Positions 25,759 to 34,868 are shown, counted from the stretch's first letter. The stretch is DNA of 64,000 nt from Streptomyces sp. A2-16 (GCF_018128905.1 NZ_CP063808.1:5084001-5148000), one strand, 5' to 3'. Program-made: numbers and translations. The notes: generated from the letters alone by a model not told the origin.

Positions 25759-25887
25759 GACGGATTCCTGTTCTGCTTCCGCCTCGTGGGAAGCGTGGGT
25801 GGGGGTGACGGTCCGCGAACGTCGTCGCGAGGGTTTGTCCGTGACGCGGGGTCACGGAGGGTCAAAGGGTCTGTGCCGCGGCCCGGT

Positions 25888-26877
25888 TCAGGTGCGGGCC
25901 GGGACGATGTGCTCGGCGCGGGTGAGGGCGTGCCGCTGCATGCGCCGGTGGGCGTCGAGGGCGTTGCCGTACTTGGCGGTCAGTTCGCCGACGTAGTGGG
26001 TCTCGCGCCGCTCGCCGATCGACCGGAGGGAGACCGCGCGGGCGCAGGTGGCGTCGGCGACCGCGATCCGCGTCTCGTTCGCGAAGGTCCTGGCCTCCTC
26101 GGCGCGCGTCTGCTCCGCGCTGTGCTCGCGCGTGGATCGGCGGGCCGCGTCGGGGTCGGCGAAGGGGTGGCCCGCCTTGCTCATGCAGCGCGACCAGGCG
26201 TCCACCGCACTCGTGAACTCCTTGTCCCGCAGCAGCTTGCCGACATACAGGGGACGCAGGTTGCTGACGGTCGAGTCGGAGCGGAACCATGCCGCCGGAT
26301 CGCCGTACAGCGTCTTCTCGGCCTGGCCGGCGCAACCGCCCACCTGCTTGGTGATGGTGCCGCCGGACGGCGTCGGCGACTTCAGCACCACGGCGTCGCG
26401 GCCACCGTCCATCGCGATGTCGTAAGCCTTCTGGCGCGAGCGGGAAAGGGACGCCCGGTAGGCGATGTTGGGGTTGCGCAGCCGGGCGCGGTCCTCCTTC
26501 GCCATGATCCGGCTGCCGTAGCCGTGGGCGCGTGCCCAGTCGACGTCGTCCTGGACGTAGCCGATCGGCCGGCTCTCCTCCAGGCTCAGCGGCTTTTCGT
26601 CCCAGAAGCGGAAACCCTGTTTCCGCATGCAGCTCGTGATCAGATGCTGCTCGGCGTCGGAGATCCGCAGATCCTGGGCGTAGGTGAGCTTCTCGCCCGC
26701 GGTGGTCGCCTTGGCCTGTGCGGCCGGCGCTGCGTGGTGGGCCGCGTCCGTGGCCGCCGTGCACCCGGTCAGGACGAGCGAGGCCAGCGCGGCGATCGCA
26801 CCCACCGCGGTGGTCGCGCGTCGCGTGCGGCGTCCACCCGGTACCACCGTCCGGCGTGGGTCGTCGGTGCGCTTCAT
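25888..26877 (-). CDS. Lipoprotein of unknown function
   Basis: A 329-residue lipoprotein. The ATG at 26877 has GGGAGC 7 nt upstream, better than the ATG 6 nt earlier. A basic N-terminus and hydrophobic helix end in the lipobox LVLTGC (Cys about 40). The mature part has repeated Cys in helical, Arg-rich context (ITSCMRKQGFRFW, GGCAGQAEK, WSRCMSKAGHPF, ATCARAV), a pattern seen in Streptomyces lipoproteins of unknown role. No enzyme motif is visible. Confidence 0.85.
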   Translation of the reverse strand: MKRTDDPRRTVVPGGRRTRRATTAVGAIAALASLVLTGCTAATDAAHHAAPAAQAKATTAGEKLTYAQDLRISDAEQHLITSCMRKQGFRFWDEKPLSLEESRPIGYVQDDVDWARAHGYGSRIMAKEDRARLRNPNIAYRASLSRSRQKAYDIAMDGGRDAVVLKSPTPSGGTITKQVGGCAGQAEKTLYGDPAAWFRSDSTVSNLRPLYVGKLLRDKEFTSAVDAWSRCMSKAGHPFADPDAARRSTREHSAEQTRAEEARTFANETRIAVADATCARAVSLRSIGERRETHYVGELTAKYGNALDAHRRMQRHALTRAEHIVPART

Positions 26878-27275
26878 CGGCATGCTCCCGGGGCGAGGTC
26901 TGACTGGCCTGTGCTTACAAGCCGTTGACGCTCCGGAGGACACATCTGTATGACCCTGGCCGCACATTTCTTTTCTCTCGTCGGCGGTCATACGAGGACA
27001 GCCGGCGAACCGTCATCTCTGGACGCCTGGCGGCCTTCTCGGGCTCGGAAAGCGGGCGAGGCGACGGGGAGGAAACCGGTGCGGGACGGGTCGAACAACC
27101 CGAGGGTCCGTCACCGCCTGCCAGGCCGTGGTCAATCTGCGCCGCCAGGCGGGCGGGACCGTCGACGGCGTACTCGACGGCCTCCTGCCTGTCGGCTTCC
27201 CGGGAACGTGACGAGCCCCGTGGGCTCACGCGCGACCGTCGATCGGAGTCGGTCCTCGACCGGACCGGGAGGGGG
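26878..27275. other. Intergenic region
   Basis: About 400 bp between two leftward genes. Short open frames on both strands lack a ribosome site and normal codon bias. I see no gene; the part next to 26877 should hold the promoter of the lipoprotein gene. Confidence 0.4.
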
Positions 27276-28223
27276 TCATGGCACCAGGACGATCTTCCCC
27301 GTGGTGCGACCGGTCATGATCTGACGATGGGCCGCAGCGGCCTCGCGCAGCGGGTGGCTGCCGGCGATCAGGACGCGCAGTCGCCCGTCCGCCGCTGCTT
27401 CGACGAGCTGCAGCCGAGCGGCCTCGCGGACGTCCGTGCCCGGGTCCGCGCCGGGCGCACCGCCGAGGAGCTTGATGCCTGCCTGGGCCCCGCGCACGAA
27501 CCCCGCGATGGTGGCGATGCGCGAACGGTCGGCCACGAGTTCCACCGAGACGTCCACGGCCTCGTCCGTGCCCACCAGGTCGGCCGCCGCGTCGACGCCC
27601 TGGGGCGCCACCGCGCGTACCCGGTCGGCCAGGCCGGCCCCGTAGGCGACGGGGACAGCTCCGAGGTCGCGCAGCAGGTCGTGTTTGGGCGAGCTCGCCG
27701 TCGCCACGACCGTGGCGCCACGGGCCACCGCCCATTGCACGGCGACCAGGCCCACTCCCCCGGCCGCACCATGGATCAGTACCGTCTCGTCCTTGCGCAG
27801 ACCGATCGCCTCGAGAACGTGCACGGCGGTGACGCCGGCGGCCATCAGGCCTCCCGCCTCCTCCCAGGACAGGCCGGCCGGCTTGGGCACCACCGACGCG
27901 GCGGGGACGACGAGTTCGGCCGCGTAGGCGCCTGCCGCTGGGTAGACGATCACCTCGTCGCCGACCGCGACCGGGCCGGAGGGACCGTTCGCACGGGTGC
28001 CCACGGCGGTCACCACACCGGCTGCCTCCACGCCCAGCCGCAGGGGCAGCTTCGCCGGATCGGTTCCGAAGGCGCCGCTGTACACCTTGTGGTCGAACGG
28101 GTTGACACCGGCGGCACGAACCTCGATGCGCACCTGACCCGGACCGGGCTCCGGGACGACCTCGTCGATCACCGACAGCACCTCGGGGCCGCCGTACGCG
28201 CTCGCTACCACTGCCTCACTCAT
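27276..28223 (-). CDS. NADP-dependent quinone oxidoreductase-like (zinc-free MDR)
   Basis: A 315-residue medium-chain dehydrogenase/reductase of the quinone oxidoreductase type. The GroES-like N-terminus lacks catalytic-zinc Cys/His clusters; the Rossmann motif is HGAAGGVGLVAVQWA (about 145-160). It would reduce quinones or enones with NADPH. It follows an alpha/beta hydrolase gene by 51 nt on the same strand. Confidence 0.88.
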   Translation of the reverse strand: MSEAVVASAYGGPEVLSVIDEVVPEPGPGQVRIEVRAAGVNPFDHKVYSGAFGTDPAKLPLRLGVEAAGVVTAVGTRANGPSGPVAVGDEVIVYPAAGAYAAELVVPAASVVPKPAGLSWEEAGGLMAAGVTAVHVLEAIGLRKDETVLIHGAAGGVGLVAVQWAVARGATVVATASSPKHDLLRDLGAVPVAYGAGLADRVRAVAPQGVDAAADLVGTDEAVDVSVELVADRSRIATIAGFVRGAQAGIKLLGGAPGADPGTDVREAARLQLVEAAADGRLRVLIAGSHPLREAAAAHRQIMTGRTTGKIVLVP

Positions 28224-28274
28224 GTCTGCACCACCCTGTCGCTCATGTCAGAACCAACTGAGTGCCGCAAGGAC

Positions 28275-29144
28275 TCATTCCTGGACGCGCGAGGTCATCG
28301 GCTGTACCTGCGCTACCTCCTCGGCGAGGTCGTGTCCGGCGTCGAAGACGTGGCCGGTGACGTCGTGGGCCATGAGCCGCATCTGGGACTCGTTGCGATC
28401 ACCGAGGAACGCCGAACCGCCGAGTGCCAGCACCGGGATGTCCAGCTTCTTCCGAGCGGCCTGCCGGTTCTGTTCGGCGTCGACGAGCATCGCCCGGTAT
28501 ATCGAGAGCATCGCGCGGATGCCGCCGGGCATGGAGTAGCAGCGCACGTATTCGTCGACCGCGTCAGGGGTGGCGGTGTCGGGGTGGCTGCGTTCGGACT
28601 TGATCATGTAGGTGATCAGTTCACGCTCGTGGCCTGAAATGAGCATCTCCGGTACGTCCGGCTGGAAGTAGAAGCCGAGATGCCACAGGTGCAGGCCGCC
28701 GGCGACGTTCTCGGGGGTGAGCGCGGTGTGGGCCTCGAAGCCGAATCCGGGGAACAGGGCCTCGGCGAACACGAGGGCGTTGACGTGGTCGCGGTGGCGG
28801 GCGGCGACCTGGTAACCGATCACCGCTCCCCAGTCCTCACCGATCACCGTGTACCTCTCGTGTCCGAGGTGGGTCATCAGCTCGGCGATGTCGTCGCTCA
28901 TCATCGCGGAGTCGTAGCCGTCCGCCGGGCGGGCGGAGTCGCCGAGGCCGCGAAGGTCCGGTACGACGACGGTGTAATGGGGTGTCAGCTTGGGGACCAG
29001 GTGGCGCCAGTGGTAGCTGGTCTTGGGCACGCCGTGCAGCAGCACCACTGCGGGGCCGGAGCCGGCCGTCCGGTAGTGCAGACTCGCTCCGTTGACGGCG
29101 GTGCGGCCCGTACCGACAGGCGTTCCGTCGTGGTCGAACATCAT
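28275..29144 (-). CDS. Alpha/beta hydrolase, epoxide-hydrolase-like
   Basis: An approximately 289-residue alpha/beta hydrolase. LLHGVPKTSYHWRHL has the oxyanion-hole HG, GEDWGAVIGY provides nucleophile Asp (D in GEDWG, as in epoxide and haloalkane hydrolases), and AGHDLAEEV carries the catalytic His. The start is ATG 29144 (GAGAAG upstream), with ATG 29141 and GTG 29156 as alternatives. Upstream of the quinone oxidoreductase, it may form a two-gene detoxification unit. Confidence 0.87.
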   Translation of the reverse strand: MMFDHDGTPVGTGRTAVNGASLHYRTAGSGPAVVLLHGVPKTSYHWRHLVPKLTPHYTVVVPDLRGLGDSARPADGYDSAMMSDDIAELMTHLGHERYTVIGEDWGAVIGYQVAARHRDHVNALVFAEALFPGFGFEAHTALTPENVAGGLHLWHLGFYFQPDVPEMLISGHERELITYMIKSERSHPDTATPDAVDEYVRCYSMPGGIRAMLSIYRAMLVDAEQNRQAARKKLDIPVLALGGSAFLGDRNESQMRLMAHDVTGHVFDAGHDLAEEVAQVQPMTSRVQE

Positions 29145-29371
29145 TTCACTTCTCACTTTCCCGGTGCGCTTCGCAGCGCGGGTGTCATCGGGCCTGAAAG
29201 CGTGAGAGGTGGCTACGGCAGCCTCGTCAGGGCAGCGACAGTCAGGTCAAGTCAGGTGTCCGGGCAGGGACTTTTCGACCCCACTCGAAGAGATTGCTGA
29301 TGCGCGCACGTCAGAAATAGCGTGCACCGCGGGCTGAGGCCGCCCGGGCCGGGCCCGGAATGGGGGAAATC

Positions 29372-29896
29372 ATGTTCCGACGACTGCACCGCGGGCGTAC
29401 GGCCGCGGCCACTGCCGTCACGGCCACCGTGCTGGCCCTGACGGGCACTTACTCGTCCGCAGCCACCGCAGCGGACGCCCACACGACCCGGAACTGCGTC
29501 ATCGTCCTGGACGAACTCCAGCCGGGGCAGACCACGTCCCGGGTCCTGTCACACACCTGCACCACGGGAGCGGCATCAGCGAAGGTCCAGCCCGCGAGCA
29601 TCCAGAGCACGCTGCTCATGACGTGGTACGCGGACGCCAACGAGGGCGGTGCCAGCACTCAGATCAGGGGCAGCAGCGGCGGATGCGACGCCTCGGGCTA
29701 CGGCTTCGCCTACGTCGGCGACGACTGGAACGACCGCATCAGCTCCTACAGGCTGTTCGGCACCTGCAACAGCATCAGCGGCTACGACAACAGCAACTAC
29801 GGCAGCCAGATCTACTACTGCGGCATTTGCACAGGGGACAACATCCCGTGGTCGGCCAACGACCGCATCAGCTCCATGTGGGTCTGGCGTAGCTGA
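29372..29896 (+). CDS. Secreted beta/gamma-crystallin-like protein
   Basis: An approximately 174-residue exported protein: signal peptide (FRRLHRGRTAAATAVTATV, cleavage near ATAADA), then a C-terminal double-repeat domain with two NDRISS motifs (WNDRISSYRLFG and ANDRISSMWVW), the N/D-N/D-X-X-S-S signature of Ca2+-binding beta/gamma-crystallins. Four Cys lie between and around the motifs. ATG 29372 has GGGGG at about 6 nt; ATG 29360 is possible. Confidence 0.8.
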   Translation: MFRRLHRGRTAAATAVTATVLALTGTYSSAATAADAHTTRNCVIVLDELQPGQTTSRVLSHTCTTGAASAKVQPASIQSTLLMTWYADANEGGASTQIRGSSGGCDASGYGFAYVGDDWNDRISSYRLFGTCNSISGYDNSNYGSQIYYCGICTGDNIPWSANDRISSMWVWRS

Positions 29897-29932
29897 CACA
29901 AGCACCGCGAGACCGGCGAGCGGAAGCGCCGC

Positions 29933-29968
29933 GTGAGGCTCTGGGCGGGAGAACTCCCGGGGCCTCAC
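29933..29968. terminator. Two-part hairpin after crystallin-like gene
   Basis: Outer stem GTGAGGC/GCCTCAC enclosing inner CGGGAG/CTCCCG. It lies 37 nt after the stop of the secreted protein gene. Confidence 0.6.
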
Positions 29969-30072
29969 ACGCGTGTCGTGCGGCTCCGAGGCGGGGGTCC
30001 AAGGGCGGGCGGGACAGGCGGTGTCGGCGAAGCGGCACTCGCCCGGTCGGGGGGCTGACCGGCGCCGGACCC

Positions 30073-30405
30073 TCATGGCACTCCCCCATCGGCGCCCCAG
30101 CCCGGCAGGGGCTGTTTGCGGGCGCGGTACGAGCGGGCGAGGGCCTTCCGTGCCTGCCCGGCACCGTCCTCGGTGATCCGGTAGAAGCGGCGACGCGGAC
30201 GGCCGGTCTCCTCGTGCACGGCGGGGTCCTCCCAAGCGCTGTCCACCCAGCCGAGTTGTTCCAGACGAGCCAGGATCGGGTACATCGTGCCCGACGGCAG
30301 TCCCGCCAATGCGCACAGTTCGAGGCCGTAGCGCTCTTTGGCGGGCCCTTCCAGCAAGGCCCGCAGCACCAGTTGGGTCTGCAAGGTCATTCGCGGACCG
30401 CTCAT
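30073..30405 (-). CDS. PadR-family transcriptional regulator
   Basis: A 110-residue PadR-like winged-helix protein: TLQTQLVLRALLEGP at the first helix, GLPSGTMYPILARLEQLGWV as the recognition region, and RRRFYRITEDGAGQAR as the wing. It lacks a long C-terminal effector domain. The start may be ATG 30405 or 30390; no strong ribosome site precedes either. The target is not evident. Confidence 0.88.
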   Translation of the reverse strand: MSGPRMTLQTQLVLRALLEGPAKERYGLELCALAGLPSGTMYPILARLEQLGWVDSAWEDPAVHEETGRPRRRFYRITEDGAGQARKALARSYRARKQPLPGWGADGGVP

Positions 30406-30604
30406 ACGCGCAGCCTACGGAGCTTGCACATGGGCCGACCAGAGCTCGTCGCGTAGACCGCCGCCTGCATCACTGCATCGTCGCCGTGGGACAACGTCAC
30501 TGCGGGAACCCGTCGCACTGTCCCAGCGTCAGGGAGGGACCCTGTCGGGTGCGTCCCTGACGCGCGTGCCGCGTGCGGTCGCCGCGATCCGCGATCGCCT
30601 CCGA

Positions 30605-31162
30605 TCAGCCCCTGCGGGACGAGCGGCACAGGCGGAGCGCCGAGACGAGGAAGAAGATCCCTCCGAGCGTGGCATAGCCGGCGAGGGCGGTGAGTGAGGG
30701 GTCGTCCTGTGCGGCGCTCCGGATGAAACTCGCGCCCGCCAGCACCGAGATCCCGCCGCTGACCACCATCGCCCACTGGCCGCCCATCGGTCGGCGCGCC
30801 ACACCCACGAGGAGCTGGACCAGGCCGGAGACGACGGCCCACGCGCCCCAGACGCGCAGAACGTCGGGCACACCCGAAGCGCCGGCGACCGCAATTCCGA
30901 CGGCGGCGAGCGCACTCACGGCCATGTTGGCGTACAGACCCTTGACCGGCCCGGCGGCACGCGCCGACCTGGTATCGACGACGGCCGCGACCACGTCGAA
31001 GGCGGGATAGAGGAACAGCAGCAGCCTGGCCCCGGCGGTGAGATCGGAGCCGAAGAGCAGCAGGAGCAGCGCCCACGCGACGGCGAAGACGAAACGGATG
31101 ACGTACAGCCGGCGCAGGGCGGGCGCGGAGTCGATGTGCTCGGCGGAGACGACGGATGCCAT
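30605..31162 (-). CDS. Six-helix membrane protein (DUF308/HdeD-like)
   Basis: A 185-residue polytopic protein with about six hydrophobic segments in the HdeD/DUF308 pattern (for example FVFAVAWALLLLLFGSDLTAG, LYANMAVSALAAVGIAV). It is divergent from a TetR regulator at 31272, and two copies of a 19-bp sequence lie between them, so it is the likely target of that regulator. Confidence 0.8.
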   Translation of the reverse strand: MASVVSAEHIDSAPALRRLYVIRFVFAVAWALLLLLFGSDLTAGARLLLFLYPAFDVVAAVVDTRSARAAGPVKGLYANMAVSALAAVGIAVAGASGVPDVLRVWGAWAVVSGLVQLLVGVARRPMGGQWAMVVSGGISVLAGASFIRSAAQDDPSLTALAGYATLGGIFFLVSALRLCRSSRRG

Positions 31163-31190
31163 GGAGTACTCCAATGAACGCGAGGAAGAG

Positions 31191-31253
31191 AGAACGGTCT
31201 TTCTTGTCTGGAGACTGGCACATCCTCGCCGTGAAGACAAGAGAGAGCGTTCT
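31191..31253. promoter_or_regulatory. Inverted pair of 19-bp TetR operators
   Basis: Two sites in opposite orientation: 31191-31209 (reverse complement AGACAAGAAAGACCGTTCT) and 31235-31253 (AGACAAGAGAGAGCGTTCT). They match at 17 of 19 positions and fill the divergent region between the membrane protein and the TetR gene. Confidence 0.7.
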
Positions 31254-31271
31254 ACCCGCTACACTGGGGGG

Positions 31272-31955
31272 ATGGCGCAGACGGCAGCAGGCACAGGCAG
31301 GAGAGTTTCCGAGGCCCGGGAGCGGCTCCTCAAGACCGCCGGGCAGCTCTTCTACGCGGAGGGCATCCACACCGTGGGGGTCGATCGTCTCGTCGCCGAG
31401 TCGAAGGTCACCAACGCCACCTTCTACCGCCACTTCCGCAGCAAGGAAGACCTTGCCGTCGCCTACATCGCCGGTGTCGACCAGGCGATCCACACGCAGA
31501 TCGACTCCCTGACGGCCTCGGATCTACCGCCCGACGGGATCCTGCGGGGTATCGGCACGTCACTGGTCGAGCAGATCCGCTCGCCCGGATACCGCGGATG
31601 CGCCTTCCTCAACGCGGCAGCGGAGTTCCCCGACCCCGGCCACCCCGTCCACCGTGCCGTCGTACAGCACCGCGAGTGGTTCCTGCAGACGATCACCGCG
31701 CTGTTCGCCGAGATCGAGGTCGCGCAGGCCGAGCACGCCGGTCGGCACTTCGTCATGCTCCGCGACGGCGCGATGAGCGCCGGCTACCTCGGCGACCCCG
31801 TCCTGGCCGGCGAGACACTGGTGCGCGGCATCGACGGACTGCTGCGGATCCACAGCACCCGCGGACTCGACGAGAACGCCTCCACCGCACCCGGTCGGGC
31901 GGACTCACCGGCCACGACAGTCTCCGACATCGCGTGCTCGCCGCCCGGCGCGTAG
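31272..31955 (+). CDS. TetR-family transcriptional regulator
   Basis: A 227-residue TetR regulator; start ATG 31272 (GGGGGG upstream). The N-terminal HTH is AGQLFYAEGIHTVGVDRLV-AESKVTNATFYRHFRSKEDL. The C-terminal ligand domain includes YRGCAFLNAAAEFPDP, seen in a TetR_C subfamily. It is divergent from the HdeD-like membrane protein behind two inverted 19-bp sites, fitting local autoregulation. Confidence 0.9.
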   Translation: MAQTAAGTGRRVSEARERLLKTAGQLFYAEGIHTVGVDRLVAESKVTNATFYRHFRSKEDLAVAYIAGVDQAIHTQIDSLTASDLPPDGILRGIGTSLVEQIRSPGYRGCAFLNAAAEFPDPGHPVHRAVVQHREWFLQTITALFAEIEVAQAEHAGRHFVMLRDGAMSAGYLGDPVLAGETLVRGIDGLLRIHSTRGLDENASTAPGRADSPATTVSDIACSPPGA

Positions 31956-32009
31956 CCCCGCCGGCCGCCCATGACGTCGCACACTCGGGCACAGCCGCAG
32001 AGGTTGGGA

Positions 32010-32615
32010 TCAGCGTTGGTACAGCTGCCACATGGCCAGTTCGCCGTCGTGCGCGCGCAGGCGCTCGACGGCTTGCATGGGGGTGCGCTGTTCGGTGAGC
32101 TCGTAGAAGAAGAACAACGGGGCGAACACGCTCGCATAGCCGAAAGGGGCGCCGCGAGGGGCGATATAGATGCCGGCACCGGCGTCAAGGAAGGCGTCGG
32201 CAAGCGCCGGCTCCCCCGTGTCGCATCCGGTGACGAGAGTGACGCTGCCCGGCAGCCGGAAATGCTCGCGTACGCGGTCCGGCCCCACGTCGCCGTTGAA
32301 CGGCTGGAATCTGGCCAGTTCCTCGGCGACCTCCTCCATCAGGATCCGTCCCTCGTCGCCGTGGCAGGACACGACCACATAGGGCGCGATCGGCCTGCTG
32401 CCGTCCAGCGCGGCCACCAGGTGACGGGGCTGACCGATGCGCAGATGGTTCACCTGGACGCCGAAGACTTCCAGCCCCTCACGCAACGCGTGCGTGGACC
32501 CGCCCCCGATGTCGATCAGGTCGACCTCGGTCCAGGCCAGGCGACCGGCCTGGACCTCGCGCACACGCGAGGGACGCAGGGTGGCCAGCCACTCCGCTTC
32601 TTCTTCTCCATGCAT
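32010..32615 (-). CDS. Hypothetical protein with caspase/CHAT-like residues
   Basis: A 201-residue protein of unknown function; start ATG 32615 with only a weak GGGTG upstream. IAPYVVVSCHGDEGRI has a His-Gly dyad and VTLVTGCDTGEPALADAFLDAG has a Cys in the spacing and hydrophobic context of caspase-fold (CHAT/peptidase C14-like) proteins, and the following GAGIYIAPRGAPFGYASVF fits the next strand. It has no partner such as a TPR or pore-forming protein nearby. The fold call is inference from the His/Cys context. Confidence 0.6.
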   Translation of the reverse strand: MHGEEEAEWLATLRPSRVREVQAGRLAWTEVDLIDIGGGSTHALREGLEVFGVQVNHLRIGQPRHLVAALDGSRPIAPYVVVSCHGDEGRILMEEVAEELARFQPFNGDVGPDRVREHFRLPGSVTLVTGCDTGEPALADAFLDAGAGIYIAPRGAPFGYASVFAPLFFFYELTEQRTPMQAVERLRAHDGELAMWQLYQR

Positions 32616-32825
32616 CACCCGGCCACGATGCCACGGCCACGACCGTCGACACCGCTGGTCCCAAGATTGCGGCCGGCGTTGAAGGGCACGGAGGGAGCGG
32701 CGAGTGGACGGCGGCCCTGCCTTCCTCGGCCCGATGCGGTCAATTCCCTGTGCCGGCGCACCATTGTGCGGTTCGCTCTTCGCGCCGGACGGTGACCACT
32801 TCGACACATCCACCAACCGACTCCG

Positions 32826-33281
32826 TCATACGGTCACATGGTGGCCGGCCCGGCGAAGCATGCCGACGGCTTCGTCGAGTCGGTCGGCCGGGACGAGCAC
32901 GAGGTCTCCGTCATAGCTCGCCGCGGTCCAGACGGGGAGCTCGCCGGCAGCGAGAGGGGCGACGATAGCGCTCAGCATCCCCGTCGCTTCCGGGTCGTGT
33001 GCGTCATCACCGTTCCACAGGGCCGCCCATCCGTCCTCGGCCGTGTCGTCGCGCCGCATCGCCGCGCCTCCGTCCGGACCGAGCACAAGCGCGAGCAGGT
33101 CGGAGTCGGGGACGAGCGCGCGGGCGTCGGACACACGCTGGAGAACGTAACGGCCCTCGAGCACGCGCAGGTTCTGAGTGCGAGCGGCGGGCATCGCGGT
33201 CACGTGATGCGAGGGCGACCCGCCCCGTGACGCGGTACCAGAATCCGCGCGATCACCTTGGTCGTCGCCGTCGTGAGCCAT
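32826..33281 (-). CDS. ACT-domain protein (CASTOR-like)
   Basis: A 151-residue protein; ATG 33281 with GGGAGG 7 nt upstream. After a polar N-terminus it has an ACT-like pair: QNLRVLEGRYVLQRV and the second half LSAIVAPLAAGELPVWTAASYDGDLVLVPADRLDEAV, typical of small CASTOR/ACT-domain regulators that bind amino acids. No enzyme domain is attached. Confidence 0.75.
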   Translation of the reverse strand: MAHDGDDQGDRADSGTASRGGSPSHHVTAMPAARTQNLRVLEGRYVLQRVSDARALVPDSDLLALVLGPDGGAAMRRDDTAEDGWAALWNGDDAHDPEATGMLSAIVAPLAAGELPVWTAASYDGDLVLVPADRLDEAVGMLRRAGHHVTV

Positions 33282-33394
33282 TCGCACGCCTCCCTCTCCT
33301 TGTCCGCAGCGATCCCGAGCACCCGCATCCCAGGACAGTACCCAGGGGAACCGTCACGGGGCCCGTCGGCCATCGCACTGGATGCACCTGCCGG

Positions 33395-33871
33395 TCAGCC
33401 TGTGGGCAGGCCGATCTGGTCGCGTTCGAGCACGGAGCGAAGCTCAGAAAGGACCTGTACGGCGGCCAGTCCTGAGGGGCCACCGAGGGCGCCCGCGGTC
33501 AGCTCGGCCAGCGTTTCGGTGAAGGTCGCTTCCGCCGCCTCGACGAGTTGCAGGCCGTCATCGGTCAGGTCCAGCAGTGATGAGCGACGATCCGATGGAT
33601 TGGTTCGCCGTATGACCCAGGCCTGCTTCTCCAGGCGGTCGATGCCCTTGCTGGTCGCACCGATCCCGATGGCGAACTCAGCGGCAAGGTCCGCCACCCG
33701 GGCCCCGGGGTGGTCGCGCAGGAAGCGCAGGAATTCGAACTGTGAGGTGACGATCCCGTGTTGCTCGCGAAGACGGTCGTTCAGCGCGTTGTAGAGGCGC
33801 GTCTCACAGCGAACGAGGTCGGCGAAGAAGCTTGGGAGGTCGACCCGGCCACGGCTTGACTTAGATGCCAT
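33395..33871 (-). CDS. MarR-family transcriptional regulator
   Basis: A 158-residue MarR-type winged-helix regulator: GIVTSQFEFLRFLRDHPGA, AIGIGATSKGIDRLEKQAWV (recognition helix) and RRTNPSDRRSSLLDLTDDG (wing with the canonical D-R-R). The ATG at 33871 lies within a 12-bp palindrome. It is divergent from an esterase gene at 33945 and probably represses it. Confidence 0.92.
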   Translation of the reverse strand: MASKSSRGRVDLPSFFADLVRCETRLYNALNDRLREQHGIVTSQFEFLRFLRDHPGARVADLAAEFAIGIGATSKGIDRLEKQAWVIRRTNPSDRRSSLLDLTDDGLQLVEAAEATFTETLAELTAGALGGPSGLAAVQVLSELRSVLERDQIGLPTG

Positions 33872-33908
33872 GGCATATATCTTAGCATCCATACACATTC
33901 CTAGGAAT
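33865..33908. promoter_or_regulatory. Palindromes between MarR and esterase genes
   Basis: Two perfect 12-bp palindromes: ATGCCATGGCAT (33865-33876, over the MarR start) and ATTCCTAGGAAT (33897-33908), 32 bp apart in an AT-rich stretch unusual for this genome. They are candidate MarR operators. Confidence 0.6.
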
Positions 33909-33944
33909 ATAGTTCCTTGGCATGCACTTGCGATGGAGGCGGTA

Positions 33945-34868
33945 ATGAGCAGGCAGCAGCGCGCGGAGATCGACGCGATGGTCCGGCGGCCCAGGCCTGA
34001 GGGCCCTCGGTCGGTGGAGGAGCTCCGCGCCGGGTTCAGGGCGATGATGGGCGAAATGATCGTCCCGGCTGGGATCCGCACTCGGACTGCGACGCTCGGC
34101 GGTCGGCCCGCGCTGCTCGTCGAGCCGGCCGGCACTCCGAAGGCCGGGACAATCCTTTACTTCCACGGCGGCTCCTACGTGGTCGGTTCACCGGAGACGG
34201 CGATGTCGCTGACGGGGAACCTGGTGACCAGAACAGGATTCAGGGCGTTCTCGGTGGACTACCGGCTTGCCCCTGAGCACCCGTTCCCGGCCGCGATCGA
34301 GGACGGCCTGAGCGCCTATCGCGCACTTCTCGACAGCGGCGAAGACCCTTCGGCGATCGCGTTCGCCGGGGACTCCGCCGGTGGCGGCCTCACTGCTGCC
34401 ACCTGCCTCGCCGCTCGCGGCGCGGGCCTGCCCATGCCCGCCGCGATCGTGGCGTTCTCCCCCGGACTCGACATGGCGCGGACAGGCGGGAGCATGGACA
34501 ACAAGGCGGGCATCGATCCGTTCTTCACGCGTGAGGGCCTGGAACACACCGGGGCGATGTACCTTGCGGGCCAGGACCCGCACCAGCCCATGCTCAGCCC
34601 CGCCACCCACGCCGACCTGACCGGTTTCCCTCCGATGCTTCTGCAGGCCGGCACCAACGAAATACTCCTGGACGACTCCACACGCATGGCCACGCGCGCC
34701 AGGGAAGCCGGAGTGGACGTCGTCCTGGACATCACCGCTGACGTTCCTCATGTCTTCCAGGCGTTCGCCGGTGTTCTGGACGAAGCCGACGAGGCACTGG
34801 AGCGCGCGGCTCTGTTTCTCAGTCAGCGCATCCGTACCAAGGGCACGGCACACACGCCGGCAAGCTGA
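33945..34868 (+). CDS. HSL-family alpha/beta hydrolase (esterase)
   Basis: A 307-residue hormone-sensitive-lipase-type esterase. ATG 33945 has GGAGG 5 nt upstream. The oxyanion motif is ILYFHGGSYVVGS, the nucleophile elbow FAGDSAGGGL, and the late acid/base residues lie around DDSTRMA and VPHVFQAF. It hydrolyses short-chain esters or lactones. It is divergent from MarR. Confidence 0.92.
   Translation: MSRQQRAEIDAMVRRPRPEGPRSVEELRAGFRAMMGEMIVPAGIRTRTATLGGRPALLVEPAGTPKAGTILYFHGGSYVVGSPETAMSLTGNLVTRTGFRAFSVDYRLAPEHPFPAAIEDGLSAYRALLDSGEDPSAIAFAGDSAGGGLTAATCLAARGAGLPMPAAIVAFSPGLDMARTGGSMDNKAGIDPFFTREGLEHTGAMYLAGQDPHQPMLSPATHADLTGFPPMLLQAGTNEILLDDSTRMATRAREAGVDVVLDITADVPHVFQAFAGVLDEADEALERAALFLSQRIRTKGTAHTPAS

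Noticed and set aside
26915..27324. Open frames on both strands between lipoprotein and oxidoreductase genes
   Set aside because: Arg/Pro-rich, no ribosome site, no family resemblance.
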